Positions 23,533 through 33,539 of a stretch of DNA of 64,000 bases are shown in pieces. The translations under genes and the position numbers were made by a program. Under the pieces are notes generated by a model that saw only the letters and a program-made list of their open reading frames with translations, was not told the DNA's origin and did not search any database. The DNA lies in the NCBI RefSeq assembly GCF_004331435.1, contig NZ_SJKA01000008.1:62001-126000 (forward strand). Reading direction: 5' to 3'. Each line of letters starts with the position of its first letter. Within the stretch, counting starts at the first letter, position 1. Source of the DNA: Kribbella sindirgiensis. GTDB lineage: Bacteria; Actinomycetota; Actinomycetes; Propionibacteriales; Kribbellaceae.

Positions 23533-24729
23533 TCAGGCTCGGTCGGCGGACAGTTCCTCGGCGATGCGGTCGCCGATCACGAGGCAGGCGGTGGCGGCGG
23601 GTGACGGCGCGTTCAGGACGTGCAGGGCGCGGCCGTCGCGGAGGAACAGGAAGTCGTCGACCAGCTTGCCGTCGCGCGTCACGGCCTGGGCGCGGACGCC
23701 GGCACCGGACCGTCGTACGTCGGAAACCTGCAGCTCCGGCAGCATCCGCCGCGCCTCGCGGACCAGCGCCCGGCCGGTGAGTGAGCGGACGATCTCCTTC
23801 GCGCCGGTGCGGGCGTACCGGCGGGCGAGCTTCCAGGTCCCGCGGTACGTCGCCGACTCCCACACGTCCCGTACGACGATCTTGCCCCACGAATACCCCT
23901 CGCGGGACAGCGCCGGGACGGCGTTCGGGCCGACGTGAACGCTGCCGTCGATGCCGCGGGTCAGGTGCACACCGAGGAACGGCAGGTCGGGATCGGGCAC
24001 CGGGTACACCAGTCCCTTCACCAGGAACTCCCGCTCGGGGACGAGCTCGCTGTACTCGCCCCGGAACGGCAGGATGCGGACGCCCGGTTCCAGACCGGAC
24101 GCACGCGCCAGCCGGTCGCTGTGCAGGCCCGCGCACACCGCCACGCGGTCGGCCTCGATCACGTCGTCGGTCGTCCGAACGCGCACCACGGAACCCGCGT
24201 TCTCGACCGCCGTCACAGACACCCCGGTCCGGATCTCGCCGCCCGCCGCGCAGACATCGTCGGCGAGGGCCGCGGCCACGAGCTTGAAGTCGACACGTCC
24301 CGTGGAGTCGACCGCCAGCGCGCCCTTCACCCGCAGGTGGGGCTCACGCTCCGCGACCTCGTCCAGGGTCAGCCGACGCACCGGGACGCCGTTCTCGCGG
24401 CCGATCCCGAAGAGGCGATCGAGCTGCGGTAGTTCGGCCTCGGTCGTCGCGACGACCAGCTTGCCCGGTACGTCGAGCGGGATGCCCTTCTCCTCGCAGT
24501 ACTCGCGCAGCGCCGTACCGCCGGCCACGGCGAGCCGCGCCTTCAGCGAGCCTGGCCGGTAGTACAGCCCCGAGTGCACGACGCCCGAGTTGTGCCCGGT
24601 CTGGTGCGCCCCGACGGCCGGTTCCTTCTCCAGTACGACTACCGGCGTACCGGGATCGCGCCGCTGCAGGCTTCGCGCCACAGCCAGCCCCACGATCCCG
24701 CCACCGACCACCACCGCAGATCTCGTCAC
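23533..24729 (-). CDS. lhgO: L-2-hydroxyglutarate oxidase
   Basis: A 398-residue FAD-dependent oxidoreductase that oxidises L-2-hydroxyglutarate to 2-oxoglutarate. The Rossmann FAD loop is VVVGGGIVGLAVARSL near residues 6-21. It is followed by EKEPAVGAHQTGHNSGVVHS and GLYYRPGSLKARL, the segment that distinguishes LhgO from other DAO-family enzymes, and by RILPFRGEYSELVPE. The C-terminus (HVLNAPSPAATACLVIGD) closes the FAD site. The enzyme is usually peripheral on the membrane and passes electrons to quinones. The GTG at 24729 gives the complete FAD motif but has a weak ribosome binding site. The gene follows the alpha/beta hydrolase by 25 bases on the same strand. Confidence 0.93.
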   Translation of the reverse strand: MTRSAVVVGGGIVGLAVARSLQRRDPGTPVVVLEKEPAVGAHQTGHNSGVVHSGLYYRPGSLKARLAVAGGTALREYCEEKGIPLDVPGKLVVATTEAELPQLDRLFGIGRENGVPVRRLTLDEVAEREPHLRVKGALAVDSTGRVDFKLVAAALADDVCAAGGEIRTGVSVTAVENAGSVVRVRTTDDVIEADRVAVCAGLHSDRLARASGLEPGVRILPFRGEYSELVPEREFLVKGLVYPVPDPDLPFLGVHLTRGIDGSVHVGPNAVPALSREGYSWGKIVVRDVWESATYRGTWKLARRYARTGAKEIVRSLTGRALVREARRMLPELQVSDVRRSGAGVRAQAVTRDGKLVDDFLFLRDGRALHVLNAPSPAATACLVIGDRIAEELSADRA

Positions 24730-24754
24730 CTGTGAAAAGAGCGCGGACCCGTGG

Positions 24755-25567
24755 TCAGAAATACAGCCACTTGCGCAGCTCCGTCGCGAGCGCCACCGGT
24801 GCGTCGTACTGGATCAGGTGGCCGGCGTCGGGTACTTCGAGGTACGACGCCCCCGGGATGAGCCCGGCCAGCCGCCGCCCGGTCGCCGGCGGGATCCACG
24901 CGTCGTCGCTCCCCCAGACCACCTTGACCGGGATCGCGAGCTGGCCGACGGTCCGCTCGTTCTGACCCAGGAACTCCTCGTCGTACTGCGCGATCTGCCG
25001 ATAGAACGCCGGCTGCCCGGCCTCGGTGCACCAGGGGGAAACCAGCGCTGCCAGCTCCTCGTCCCGCAGCCCGCGATGACTCGCGGCGCTCACGTACGCC
25101 CGCAGGATCGACTCGTGGATGTACGGCGGCAACTCGTCGAGCGTCGTCGGGTAGCGCTTCACGAACTGGAAGAACGCCGACCCGCTCGGCGGGATCGCCA
25201 CCACGTCGACGAGCATCAACGACTCGTACGCCGCGCCCTCGGCCAGTGTTGCTCGCAAGGAGACAGCGCCGCCGAAGTCGTGTGCCACGACCCGTGGCCT
25301 GTCCAACTCCCAGTGCTCGAGCAACGCCGCGAACGCTTTCGCCTGCGCACCGAAGTCGACCGCGTGGTCGGGGTGCTTGGACGACTCGCCGTACCCCGGC
25401 ATGTCCCACAGGTACACGCGGAAGTCGGCGCTCAACGCGTCCGCGTACCGCGACCACACGCGTGACGAGAACGGTGTCCCGTGGCAGAACACCACCGGTG
25501 GGCCGCTGCCGGCGCGTCCCCAGGCGATCGATCGGCCTTCCCAGCTGAATCGCTCGTCGACATCCAT
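24755..25567 (-). CDS. Alpha/beta hydrolase with Asp nucleophile
   Basis: A 270-residue alpha/beta-hydrolase. The oxyanion segment is FCHGTPFSSRVWSRYA. The nucleophile elbow is VVAHDFGGAVSLRA, with Asp97 where lipases have Ser. The acid is in VVWGSDDAWIPP and the His in DAGHLIQYD. An Asp nucleophile points to the haloalkane dehalogenase or epoxide hydrolase branch rather than to an esterase, but I see no decisive halide-binding Trp pair, so the reaction is open. No signal peptide. The ATG at 25567 follows the intergenic space after the binding-protein gene. It is upstream of lhgO on the same strand with a 25-base gap. Confidence 0.88.
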   Translation of the reverse strand: MDVDERFSWEGRSIAWGRAGSGPPVVFCHGTPFSSRVWSRYADALSADFRVYLWDMPGYGESSKHPDHAVDFGAQAKAFAALLEHWELDRPRVVAHDFGGAVSLRATLAEGAAYESLMLVDVVAIPPSGSAFFQFVKRYPTTLDELPPYIHESILRAYVSAASHRGLRDEELAALVSPWCTEAGQPAFYRQIAQYDEEFLGQNERTVGQLAIPVKVVWGSDDAWIPPATGRRLAGLIPGASYLEVPDAGHLIQYDAPVALATELRKWLYF

Positions 25568-25601
25568 CCCACTACCTAACCATCTAGACGGTTCATGTCG
25601 G

Positions 25602-26663
25602 TTAGGAGGTGTGGGCGATCTGCTCCTGGATCCGGAACTCGAGACCGTCGGCGACCGCCAGGTACACGTCCTGGTCGACGAGGTTGCCGTCGAGACGGAG
25701 CAGGCCGCGGGGGCTGTCGTAGAAGTGGCCGCTCGGGAGTCCGGCCGACATCGCGATGGTGCCGCTGACCTCGCCGAGGCGGGCGAGGAAGCGGATCGCC
25801 TCGTAACAGGACTCGCCGACCGCGTTGAGCGCGGGCGCGAACGCCCCGAAGCGGGCGTAGTACCGCTGGGCGAACTCGTTGCTCTCGACGGTGGTGAGCT
25901 TGTCGAAGTACGCCGCCGCCGCGTAGACGCCGTGGTTCGCGCCCGATCCGGCGCCGAGCAGCGTATTCTCCTCGATCGCCGGGCTGAGACGGAGCAGTCT
26001 CTCGCTCAGCCCACCGGCCGCGAACTGCCGGTTGAAGTGCACCGCGTCCTGGCCCATCAGGAGCATGATCACGCCGTCGGCGTCAGTGGCCCGAAGTCCA
26101 TCGATCACGTCCCGGAAGTCCGCCGTACCGAGCGGGACGTACGCCGAGTGCACGATCTCGGATCCCGTTCCCTGCAAGGCTTCCTGCGCAACCGAACCGG
26201 TGACCCGGGGATACACGTAGTCGTTGCCGACGACAACCCAGCGCCGGGCGCCGAGATGCTCGCGCAGCCAGTGCGCCGCCGGCAGCAGCTGGTTGACCGG
26301 GCGCTCGCCGAGCATGAACACACCAGGCGTGTCGTCACCGCCCTCGTGCATCGCCGCGAACGCGTACACCACCCGCCCGCCGATGCGTCGGGTCAGCGCG
26401 ACCCGGACCGCGGAGATGTGCCAGCCGGCGACCGCTTCCACGCGACCCGTGTCGACGAGCCGCCCGACCTCCTCGGCGACGACCTCCGGTGGGCGGCCGG
26501 CGTCCACCTGGACGAGCTCGACCTGACGGCCCGCGATACCGTTCCGCGCGTTCAGTTGCTCGACCGCGAGTTGCCCGCAGGCCAGACACGACGGCCCGTA
26601 GATCCCGGTCGGCCCCTGCAACGGCACGACGAAGGCGATCGGCAGTACGTCAGTACGCCGCAT
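25602..26663 (-). CDS. AmiC/UrtA-like binding protein without signal peptide
   Basis: A 353-residue periplasmic-binding-fold protein of the amide/urea type (IAFVVPLQGPTGIYGPSCLA at the start, VVVGNDYVYPRVTGSVAQEA, and PALNAVGESCYEAIRFLARL near the end). The ATG at 26663 has an excellent GGAGGAGGTG site, and the mature fold begins six residues later, so there is no signal peptide or lipobox. It is therefore cytosolic, like AmiC, which senses amides and controls an antiterminator in Pseudomonas. No AmiR-type ANTAR gene is nearby; instead a MarR regulator starts 101 bases away on the other strand, followed by a permease and urease. A role as intracellular sensor of urea or an amide is inference. 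Confidence 0.85.
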   Translation of the reverse strand: MRRTDVLPIAFVVPLQGPTGIYGPSCLACGQLAVEQLNARNGIAGRQVELVQVDAGRPPEVVAEEVGRLVDTGRVEAVAGWHISAVRVALTRRIGGRVVYAFAAMHEGGDDTPGVFMLGERPVNQLLPAAHWLREHLGARRWVVVGNDYVYPRVTGSVAQEALQGTGSEIVHSAYVPLGTADFRDVIDGLRATDADGVIMLLMGQDAVHFNRQFAAGGLSERLLRLSPAIEENTLLGAGSGANHGVYAAAAYFDKLTTVESNEFAQRYYARFGAFAPALNAVGESCYEAIRFLARLGEVSGTIAMSAGLPSGHFYDSPRGLLRLDGNLVDQDVYLAVADGLEFRIQEQIAHTS

Positions 26664-26764
26664 CGTCACCTCCTCCAGTCGCGGCCAAGTCTGACCGACG
26701 ATGCGGCGGAACCGCGAGCCACCGGTTATATTTCCCAGCACCTGAACCGAGGAGGAGGTGCGGC

Positions 26765-27148
26765 ATGCTGCTGTTGCTGAAGCGGATGGAGCGGCAGTTC
26801 GAGCTGGGCCTGCAGCCGCTGCTCGGCGAGTTCGGGCTGACGATCGAGCAGTGGCGGATCATGGCCGCACTCCGCGAGGAGCCCGGACAGCCGATGACCG
26901 TCCTCGCACAGTCTGCCGTCCTGCCGGCCGCCAGCCTCACCCGGCACGTCGACAAGCTGGTCGAACGCGGCCTGGTTCTGCGCCGCATCCATACCAGTGA
27001 CAAGCGACGGGTCATCATCGCGCTCTCCCCCGTCGGCGCCACGGTCGCCGAGCGTCTCGCCGCGGCCCAGCGCGGTCTCGAGGAAATGATTTCAAAGTAC
27101 TTCCAGATGGAAATACACGAACGTAGCAGCTCGGCAACACAGCGGTAA
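26765..27148 (+). CDS. MarR family transcriptional regulator
   Basis: A 127-residue MarR regulator, a little short for the family. The winged helix is visible in TIEQWRIMAALREEPGQPMT, then VLAQSAVLPAASLTRHVDKL, with the wing LRRIHTSDKRRVIIALSPVG. The C-terminal dimer helix ends MEIHERSSS. The ATG at 26765 has a very strong GAGGAGGAGGTG site. It is divergent from the AmiC-like gene and 103 bases upstream of the permease in the same direction, so it probably controls the urea locus and itself from the shared 101-base intergenic region (TATATT at about 26728 is a -10 candidate). Confidence 0.9.
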   Translation: MLLLLKRMERQFELGLQPLLGEFGLTIEQWRIMAALREEPGQPMTVLAQSAVLPAASLTRHVDKLVERGLVLRRIHTSDKRRVIIALSPVGATVAERLAAAQRGLEEMISKYFQMEIHERSSSATQR

Positions 27149-27251
27149 CACGGCGTTCCTAGGTTCCTTCCATTCGGGTGCATCCCCCGCCGGCAGCGTC
27201 GCCGGCCCGCCGGAGCACCGCTCGCCCGAAGGTGCCGCCAGGAGTTCGCCC

Positions 27252-28892
27252 ATGTCTGTGGAACCCTCGCTCGACCACCGCACCACCGCAGAAGCCCCCG
27301 CGCCCACCACCGCGACCCGCGAGACACTCGAGGACTACACCCTCAGGTTCGCGCCGCGCAGCTACCGGAAATGGTCGACCGGCGTCGTCGCCGTCTCGGC
27401 CCTCGGCGGGATCGCGTACCTCGCTGACTTCGCGATCGGCGCGAACATCGGGATCTCGTACGGGACCACGAACGCGCTGTGGGGAATCGCGATCTTCGCC
27501 GTGGTGATCTTCGCGACCGGCCTGCCGCTCGCGTACTACGCCGCGCGCTACAACATCGACCTCGACCTGATCACCCGCGGCAGCGGCTTCGGGTACTACG
27601 GCTCGGTCGTCACCAATGTGATCTTCGCGTCCTTCACGTTCATTTTCTTCGCGCTCGAAGGCTCGATCATGGCGCAGGGCCTGCAACTGGGCCTGCACGT
27701 GCCGCTGTGGCTCGGGTACGCCGTCTCGACGCTGGTGATCTTCCCGCTGGTCATCTACGGGATGAAGGTGCTCTCCACGCTCCAGGTGTGGACGACTCCG
27801 CTGTGGCTGATCCTCATGGTGCTGCCGTTCGGCTACCTGCTCGTGTCGCACCCGTCGTCGGTGTCGACGTTTTTCGACTACGGTCCGGACGCCGACTTCG
27901 GTTCGATGCTGCTCGCGGCCGGCGTGTGCCTGTCGCTGATCGCGCAGATCGCGGAGCAGATCGACTACCTGCGGTTCATGCCGCCGAAGACCCCGGAGAA
28001 CTCGCGCCGGTGGTGGACCGCGATGCTGCTCGCCGGTCCGGGCTGGGTGATCTTCGGCGCGCTGAAGCAGGTGATCGGCCTGTTCCTCGCCGTGTACCTG
28101 ATCGCGAACGTCGCCGACTCGTCGTCGATCGCGAACCAGCCGGTACACCAGTTCCTGGAGATCTACCGCGGGTTCCTGCCCGGGTGGCTCGCGATGACGC
28201 TGGCCGTCGTACTGGTCGTCATCAGCCAGGTGAAGATCAACGTGACGAACGCGTACTCCGGTTCGCTGGCCTGGACGAACTCGTACACGCGGCTGACCCG
28301 GCACTACCCCGGACGGCTGGTGTTCCTCGGGTTCAACCTGGTGATCGCGCTGGTGCTGATGGAGGCGAACATGTTCGACTTCCTGAACACCATTCTCGGG
28401 TTCTACGCGAACTGCGGGATGGCGTGGATCGTGGTCGTTGCCTCGGACATCGTGTTCAACAAGTACCTGCTGGGGCTGTCCCCGAAGGCTCCCGAGTTCC
28501 GGCGCGGCATGCTGTACGCCGTCAACCCGGTCGGCTTCGTGTCGATGGCGGCGGCCGCGGGTGTCTCGATCGTCGTGTTCTTCGGTGGATTCGGCGCCGG
28601 CATCAAGCCGTACTCGCCACTCGTCGCGATCGGGCTCGCCCTGGTCCTCCCGCCGGTGCTGGCCGCGATCACCCGCGGCAAGTACTACCTGCGGCGGACC
28701 GACGACGGACTCGATTTGCCGATGTACGACGAGCACGGGAACCCGTCGGGCGAAGTACTGACGTGTCACGTGTGCCGCCAGCAGTACGAGCGCCCCGACA
28801 TGACTGCCTGCGCGACGCACTCCGCGGCCGTGTGCTCGCTCTGCCTGAGCACAGACAAGGTGTCCGACCACGTCCTTCCCGCACAACGATGA
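27252..28892 (+). CDS. NCS1 (cytosine/purine/allantoin-type) permease with C-terminal Cys-rich tail
   Basis: A 546-residue transporter of the nucleobase:cation symporter-1 family with about twelve hydrophobic segments in residues 40-475. Family features are FAPRSYRKWSTGVVAVSALG leading into helix 1, and INVTNAYSGSLAWTNSYTRL in the helix 8 region. After the last helix comes a soluble tail with Cys505, Cys508, Cys520, His523, Cys528 and Cys531 (CHVC, CATH, CSLC). This spacing resembles a treble-clef or B-box-like zinc site and is not part of the normal family. GGAG lies seven bases before the ATG. The location between MarR and urease suggests import of urea or of a compound broken down to urea; NCS1 substrates are usually nucleobases, hydantoins or allantoin. 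Confidence 0.9.
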   Translation: MSVEPSLDHRTTAEAPAPTTATRETLEDYTLRFAPRSYRKWSTGVVAVSALGGIAYLADFAIGANIGISYGTTNALWGIAIFAVVIFATGLPLAYYAARYNIDLDLITRGSGFGYYGSVVTNVIFASFTFIFFALEGSIMAQGLQLGLHVPLWLGYAVSTLVIFPLVIYGMKVLSTLQVWTTPLWLILMVLPFGYLLVSHPSSVSTFFDYGPDADFGSMLLAAGVCLSLIAQIAEQIDYLRFMPPKTPENSRRWWTAMLLAGPGWVIFGALKQVIGLFLAVYLIANVADSSSIANQPVHQFLEIYRGFLPGWLAMTLAVVLVVISQVKINVTNAYSGSLAWTNSYTRLTRHYPGRLVFLGFNLVIALVLMEANMFDFLNTILGFYANCGMAWIVVVASDIVFNKYLLGLSPKAPEFRRGMLYAVNPVGFVSMAAAAGVSIVVFFGGFGAGIKPYSPLVAIGLALVLPPVLAAITRGKYYLRRTDDGLDLPMYDEHGNPSGEVLTCHVCRQQYERPDMTACATHSAAVCSLCLSTDKVSDHVLPAQR

Positions 28893-28923
28893 GCCGCCCC
28901 GCGCCGGAGCTGCAATGATGCGG

Positions 28924-28967
28924 TTGGGGAGGATTACCTACCCAAAACGGACAGCAATCCTCCCCAA
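28924..28967 (+). promoter_or_regulatory. Perfect 12-bp hairpin between permease and urease
   Basis: TTGGGGAGGATT at 28924-28935 and AATCCTCCCCAA at 28956-28967 form a perfect 12-base inverted repeat with a 20-base loop. It starts 32 bases after the permease stop and ends about 104 bases before ureA. No run of T follows, so it is not a classic intrinsic terminator. It may be a processing or attenuation hairpin that separates permease and urease expression, or a protein-binding dyad. Confidence 0.6.
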
Positions 28968-29071
28968 TCCCGGCCCGTCCGGCTGCGCTCGCTCGCAGTC
29001 TCCGACCTCCGAAGGGAGTCAGCGGCGGTCACGTCTCGCCTTGAACAACGGGCCGGCCCCGCACCACTCAC

Positions 29072-29374
29072 ATGAACTTCACTCCCGCTGACGTCGAGAA
29101 GCTGCTGCTCTCCGTGGCCGGCATGGTCGCCCGCGACCGGCTGGCCCGGGGAGTGCTTCTCAACCACCCCGAAGCCGTCGCCCTGCTCAGCACCTGGGTG
29201 ATCGAACGCGCCCGCGAAGGCGCTCTCGTGGCGGACCTGATGGAGACCGGTCGCACGGTGCTCACCCGCGATCAGGTGATGCCCGGAGTGGCCGAGCTCC
29301 TCCACGACGTCCAGGTCGAAGCCACCTTCCCGGACGGCCGCAAACTCGTGACTATCCACAGCCCGATCATTTGA
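29072..29374 (+). CDS. ureA: Urease subunit gamma
   Basis: A 100-residue subunit of the normal length, part of the (UreABC)3 urease that hydrolyses urea to ammonia and carbamate. It begins [20 protein letters not shown] and shows [40 protein letters not shown] and the end [18 protein letters not shown], all standard gamma-subunit segments. The ATG at 29072 has no strong ribosome binding site. It is the first gene of ureABCFGD. The start of ureB follows after 11 bases, or overlaps if a TTG at 29371 is used. Confidence 0.96.
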   Translation: MNFTPADVEKLLLSVAGMVARDRLARGVLLNHPEAVALLSTWVIERAREGALVADLMETGRTVLTRDQVMPGVAELLHDVQVEATFPDGRKLVTIHSPII

Positions 29375-29385
29375 AGGCAGGATCC

Positions 29386-29734
29386 ATGGCCGACGACGAT
29401 AGACTTAGCAAGGAAAGACAGGGCGGGGCGGGGCCTGGAGCAGTCCGGGTGCTCCCTGGGAGCATCCGATTGAATGCCGACCGCTCAGACGACGAGCGTC
29501 TGCGGCTGGTGATCGTGAACGCCGGCGACCGGCCGATCCAGATCGGCTCGCACCTGCACCTGCCGGACGCCAACTCGGCCCTCGCCTTCGACCGGGATGC
29601 CGCCCAGGGGTTCCGCCTGGACATCCCGTCGGGTACGTCGCAACGGTTCGAGCCCGGCGCTTCGCGCGAGGTGGCGCTGGTCGCGCTGCGAGGCAACCGC
29701 CGCGTGCCGGGCATCCAGTTGAAGGCGACTGATC

Positions 29735-29742
<8 letters not shown>
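29386..29742 (+). CDS. ureB: Urease subunit beta
   Basis: A 118-residue beta subunit. The conserved core is [40 protein letters not shown] and [20 protein letters not shown], ending [10 protein letters not shown]. The first 18 residues ([18 protein letters not shown]) are a charged extension ahead of the usual start. The ATG at 29386 has AAGGCAGG eight bases upstream and is preferred to a TTG at 29371 that would overlap ureA. The stop lies inside the ureC start region (8-base overlap). Confidence 0.95.
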
Positions 29743-31437
<1,695 letters not shown>

Positions 31438-31438
<1 letters not shown>

Positions 31439-32160
31439 TGGGTAACGCGGAGCTGGTCGCGATGATGCTCGCCGACGGCCGGCTGCCGACCGGCGGGCAC
31501 ACCCAGTCCGGTGGCTTGGAGCCCGCGGTCCGCGCGGGCCTGGGTGCCGACGGCAGGCAACTCGCCGACGTCGCGGCCTATGTCCGCGATCGCCTCCGTA
31601 CGACGACCCGCGTGGAAGCCGCTGTCGCTGTCCTCACTCGCCACATGGCGCTGGCACTTTCCGGAACAAAAGTTGCACCAGGCGACAAAAATGTTCCGGA
31701 AAGCCCCGAGCCCGTGGCGTTGGTCGAGGCGGCGTGGGCGGCGCGGGTGCCGAGCCACGTGGTGCGGGGCGTCTCGCGGCGGCAGGGGCGGCTGTTGTTG
31801 CGCCTGGCGCGGCGAGTATGGCCCGGCGTATCGACGTACCTGCCGAACGACGGCGAGATCGCGAGACCCGTCGTACTCGGAGTCGTCGGGGCGGTGACCG
31901 GGCTGTCGGCTGAGCAGGTGGCGCGGACCGTCGCGTACGACGACGCGCAGACCGTCATCTCCGCGTCCCTGAAGCTGCTGCCCGTGGACCCAGCCGACGC
32001 GGCGACCTGGCTAGCCGGCCTGCACGACGACATCGAACGGCTCGTCAAGGACGTCGCGCCGCTGACCCGCGTCGACGAGATCCCGGCCGACGGTGCGCCG
32101 CTGATCGACGTGTTCGCGCACCACCACGCCATCGAGAGAATGAGGTTGTTCCATGCCTGA
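31438..32160 (+). CDS. ureF: Urease accessory protein UreF with an in-frame palindromic insertion
   Basis: A 240-residue accessory protein that with UreG and UreD loads nickel into urease. Typical segments are [20 protein letters not shown]-like residues near the start, [20 protein letters not shown], and [20 protein letters not shown]. Residues 74-89 ([14 protein letters not shown]) are encoded by the 47-base palindrome at 31657-31703, whose codons are AT-rich and unlike the rest of the gene. The reading frame is kept, and the insertion falls in a loop where UreF proteins vary. The ATG at 31438 overlaps the ureC stop (TGATG). Confidence 0.93.
31657..31703. repeat. Palindromic element inside ureF
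   Basis: CTTTCCGGAACA at 31657-31668 and TGTTCCGGAAAG at 31692-31703 form a perfect 12-base inverted repeat around 23 bases. Within the loop GTTGC and GCGAC can pair further (one G-T wobble). The element is 47 bases, is open in the ureF frame, and uses codons such as ACA, AAA, GTT, GCA and AAT that are rare around it. It looks like a mobile or repeated palindrome inserted in coding sequence. I saw no second copy in this window. Confidence 0.75.
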
Positions 32161-32869
32161 CACGCCTGAGACCCGCTCGTTCCGCCTGGGAGTCGCAGGA
32201 CCGGTCGGCACCGGCAAGAGCTCGCTGATCGCGACCGTCTGCCGCGAGCTCGCCACCGAACTCCGGCTCGGTGTCATCACCAACGACATCTACACCGACG
32301 AGGACGCGCGGCTGCTGCGCTCGGCCGGCGTCCTCGACCCGGAACGCATCCGCGCGGTCGAGACCGGGGCCTGCCCGCACACCGCGATCCGCGACGACGT
32401 CACCCCGAACCTGATCGCGGTCGAAGACCTCGAACGCGACTTCGCGCCGCTCGACGTCGTCCTGGTCGAGTCCGGCGGCGACAACCTGACAGCGACGTTC
32501 TCCCCCGCCCTCGTCGACGCGCAGATCTTCGTCCTCGACGTGGCCGGCGGCGGTGACGTGGCCCGCAAGGGCGGTCCCGGTATCGCCCGCGCCGACCTCC
32601 TGATCGTGAACAAGACCGACCTCGCGCCGTACGTCGGGGTCGACGTCGAGCAGATGGTGAAGGACGCCGAGACGGCCCGCGACGGGAAACCCGTGATCGC
32701 GCTCTCGCGCACGGATCCCGCCTCGATCGCACTCCTGACCGCATGGGTGCGATCGATGGCGCACGTCGTACGCACCGGCGACCACACACCCGTCGATCCC
32801 GGTCCCATGGCCCCGCACTCGCACATCGGCGAGAACGGCGAGGTCATCACCCATGTCCACACGCATTGA
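32153..32869 (+). CDS. ureG: Urease accessory GTPase UreG
   Basis: A 238-residue SIMIBI GTPase that powers nickel delivery. The P-loop is [17 protein letters not shown]. The metal-binding CPH motif is [13 protein letters not shown], the switch segment is [18 protein letters not shown] and the guanine motif is [12 protein letters not shown]. The C-terminus adds His-rich residues ([17 protein letters not shown]) absent from many UreG proteins, which may store nickel in place of the missing UreE. The ATG at 32153 overlaps ureF by eight bases, and the end overlaps ureD by 17 bases. Confidence 0.97.
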   Translation: MPDTPETRSFRLGVAGPVGTGKSSLIATVCRELATELRLGVITNDIYTDEDARLLRSAGVLDPERIRAVETGACPHTAIRDDVTPNLIAVEDLERDFAPLDVVLVESGGDNLTATFSPALVDAQIFVLDVAGGGDVARKGGPGIARADLLIVNKTDLAPYVGVDVEQMVKDAETARDGKPVIALSRTDPASIALLTAWVRSMAHVVRTGDHTPVDPGPMAPHSHIGENGEVITHVHTH

Positions 32870-33539
32870 GGTCGTCGCCGACCCGGTCCGGGACCGCTGC
32901 CTGCTGACGACCGACCACCTGTCACCGCGGCAACTGCCCGGTGCCGCCGGCGTCGTACGCGTCGCCCTCGTCGCAGCCGGTGCGCTGCTCCTTGCCGGTG
33001 ACGACGTACGCATCGAGATCGCGGTGTCCGGCGCCGTCCGGCTGGAGATCGTGGAGACCGCCGGAACCGTTGCCTACGGCATGCGTGGCGGTTCCGCGCG
33101 CTGGGACATCGACATCCGGCTGACGGACGGCGCCAGCCTCCAGTGGTACGCCGAACCGTTCGTCGTCGCCGCCGACGCCGACGTCACCCGTACGACGACC
33201 GTACGCCTCGCGGCCGGCTGCACCGCGCACCTTCGCGAGTCACTCGTCCTGGGACGGCAGGGCGAAACCGGCGGCGTCCTGCGTACCGCGACCCGTGCCT
33301 GGCTCGGCGAGGATCTCCTCCTCGCCGAGGACCTCGACCTCTCCCCCGACACTCGCACCGGCTGGGCGGTCCTGGGTACGAACCGTTGCCTCGACACCGT
33401 GACCACGCTCGGCTTCCGGCTACCCGACGACCCACAGACTCTGCAGCTCGAAGGCCCGGGCTCGATCGCTCGCCGACTGGTCCACGAACAGCATCAGAGC
33501 ACCCTGAACCACCCAGCCTCCGCGAGCTACGCCCGGTAA
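32853..33539 (+). CDS. ureD: Urease accessory protein UreD
   Basis: A 228-residue accessory scaffold that receives nickel from UreG/UreF and passes it to the alpha subunit. Segments [40 protein letters not shown] and [18 protein letters not shown] match the UreD/UreH family. It is short compared with the common 270-280 residues, as in the actinobacterial compact type. The ATG at 32853 lies inside ureG. It is the last gene; its stop overlaps the end of the convergent protease gene by 13 bases. Confidence 0.93.
   Translation: MSTRIEVVADPVRDRCLLTTDHLSPRQLPGAAGVVRVALVAAGALLLAGDDVRIEIAVSGAVRLEIVETAGTVAYGMRGGSARWDIDIRLTDGASLQWYAEPFVVAADADVTRTTTVRLAAGCTAHLRESLVLGRQGETGGVLRTATRAWLGEDLLLAEDLDLSPDTRTGWAVLGTNRCLDTVTTLGFRLPDDPQTLQLEGPGSIARRLVHEQHQSTLNHPASASYAR

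Noticed and set aside
27159-28886. A 575-codon minus-strand frame over the permease
   Set aside because: Its His/Arg/Asp-rich composition mirrors antisense of a membrane protein.
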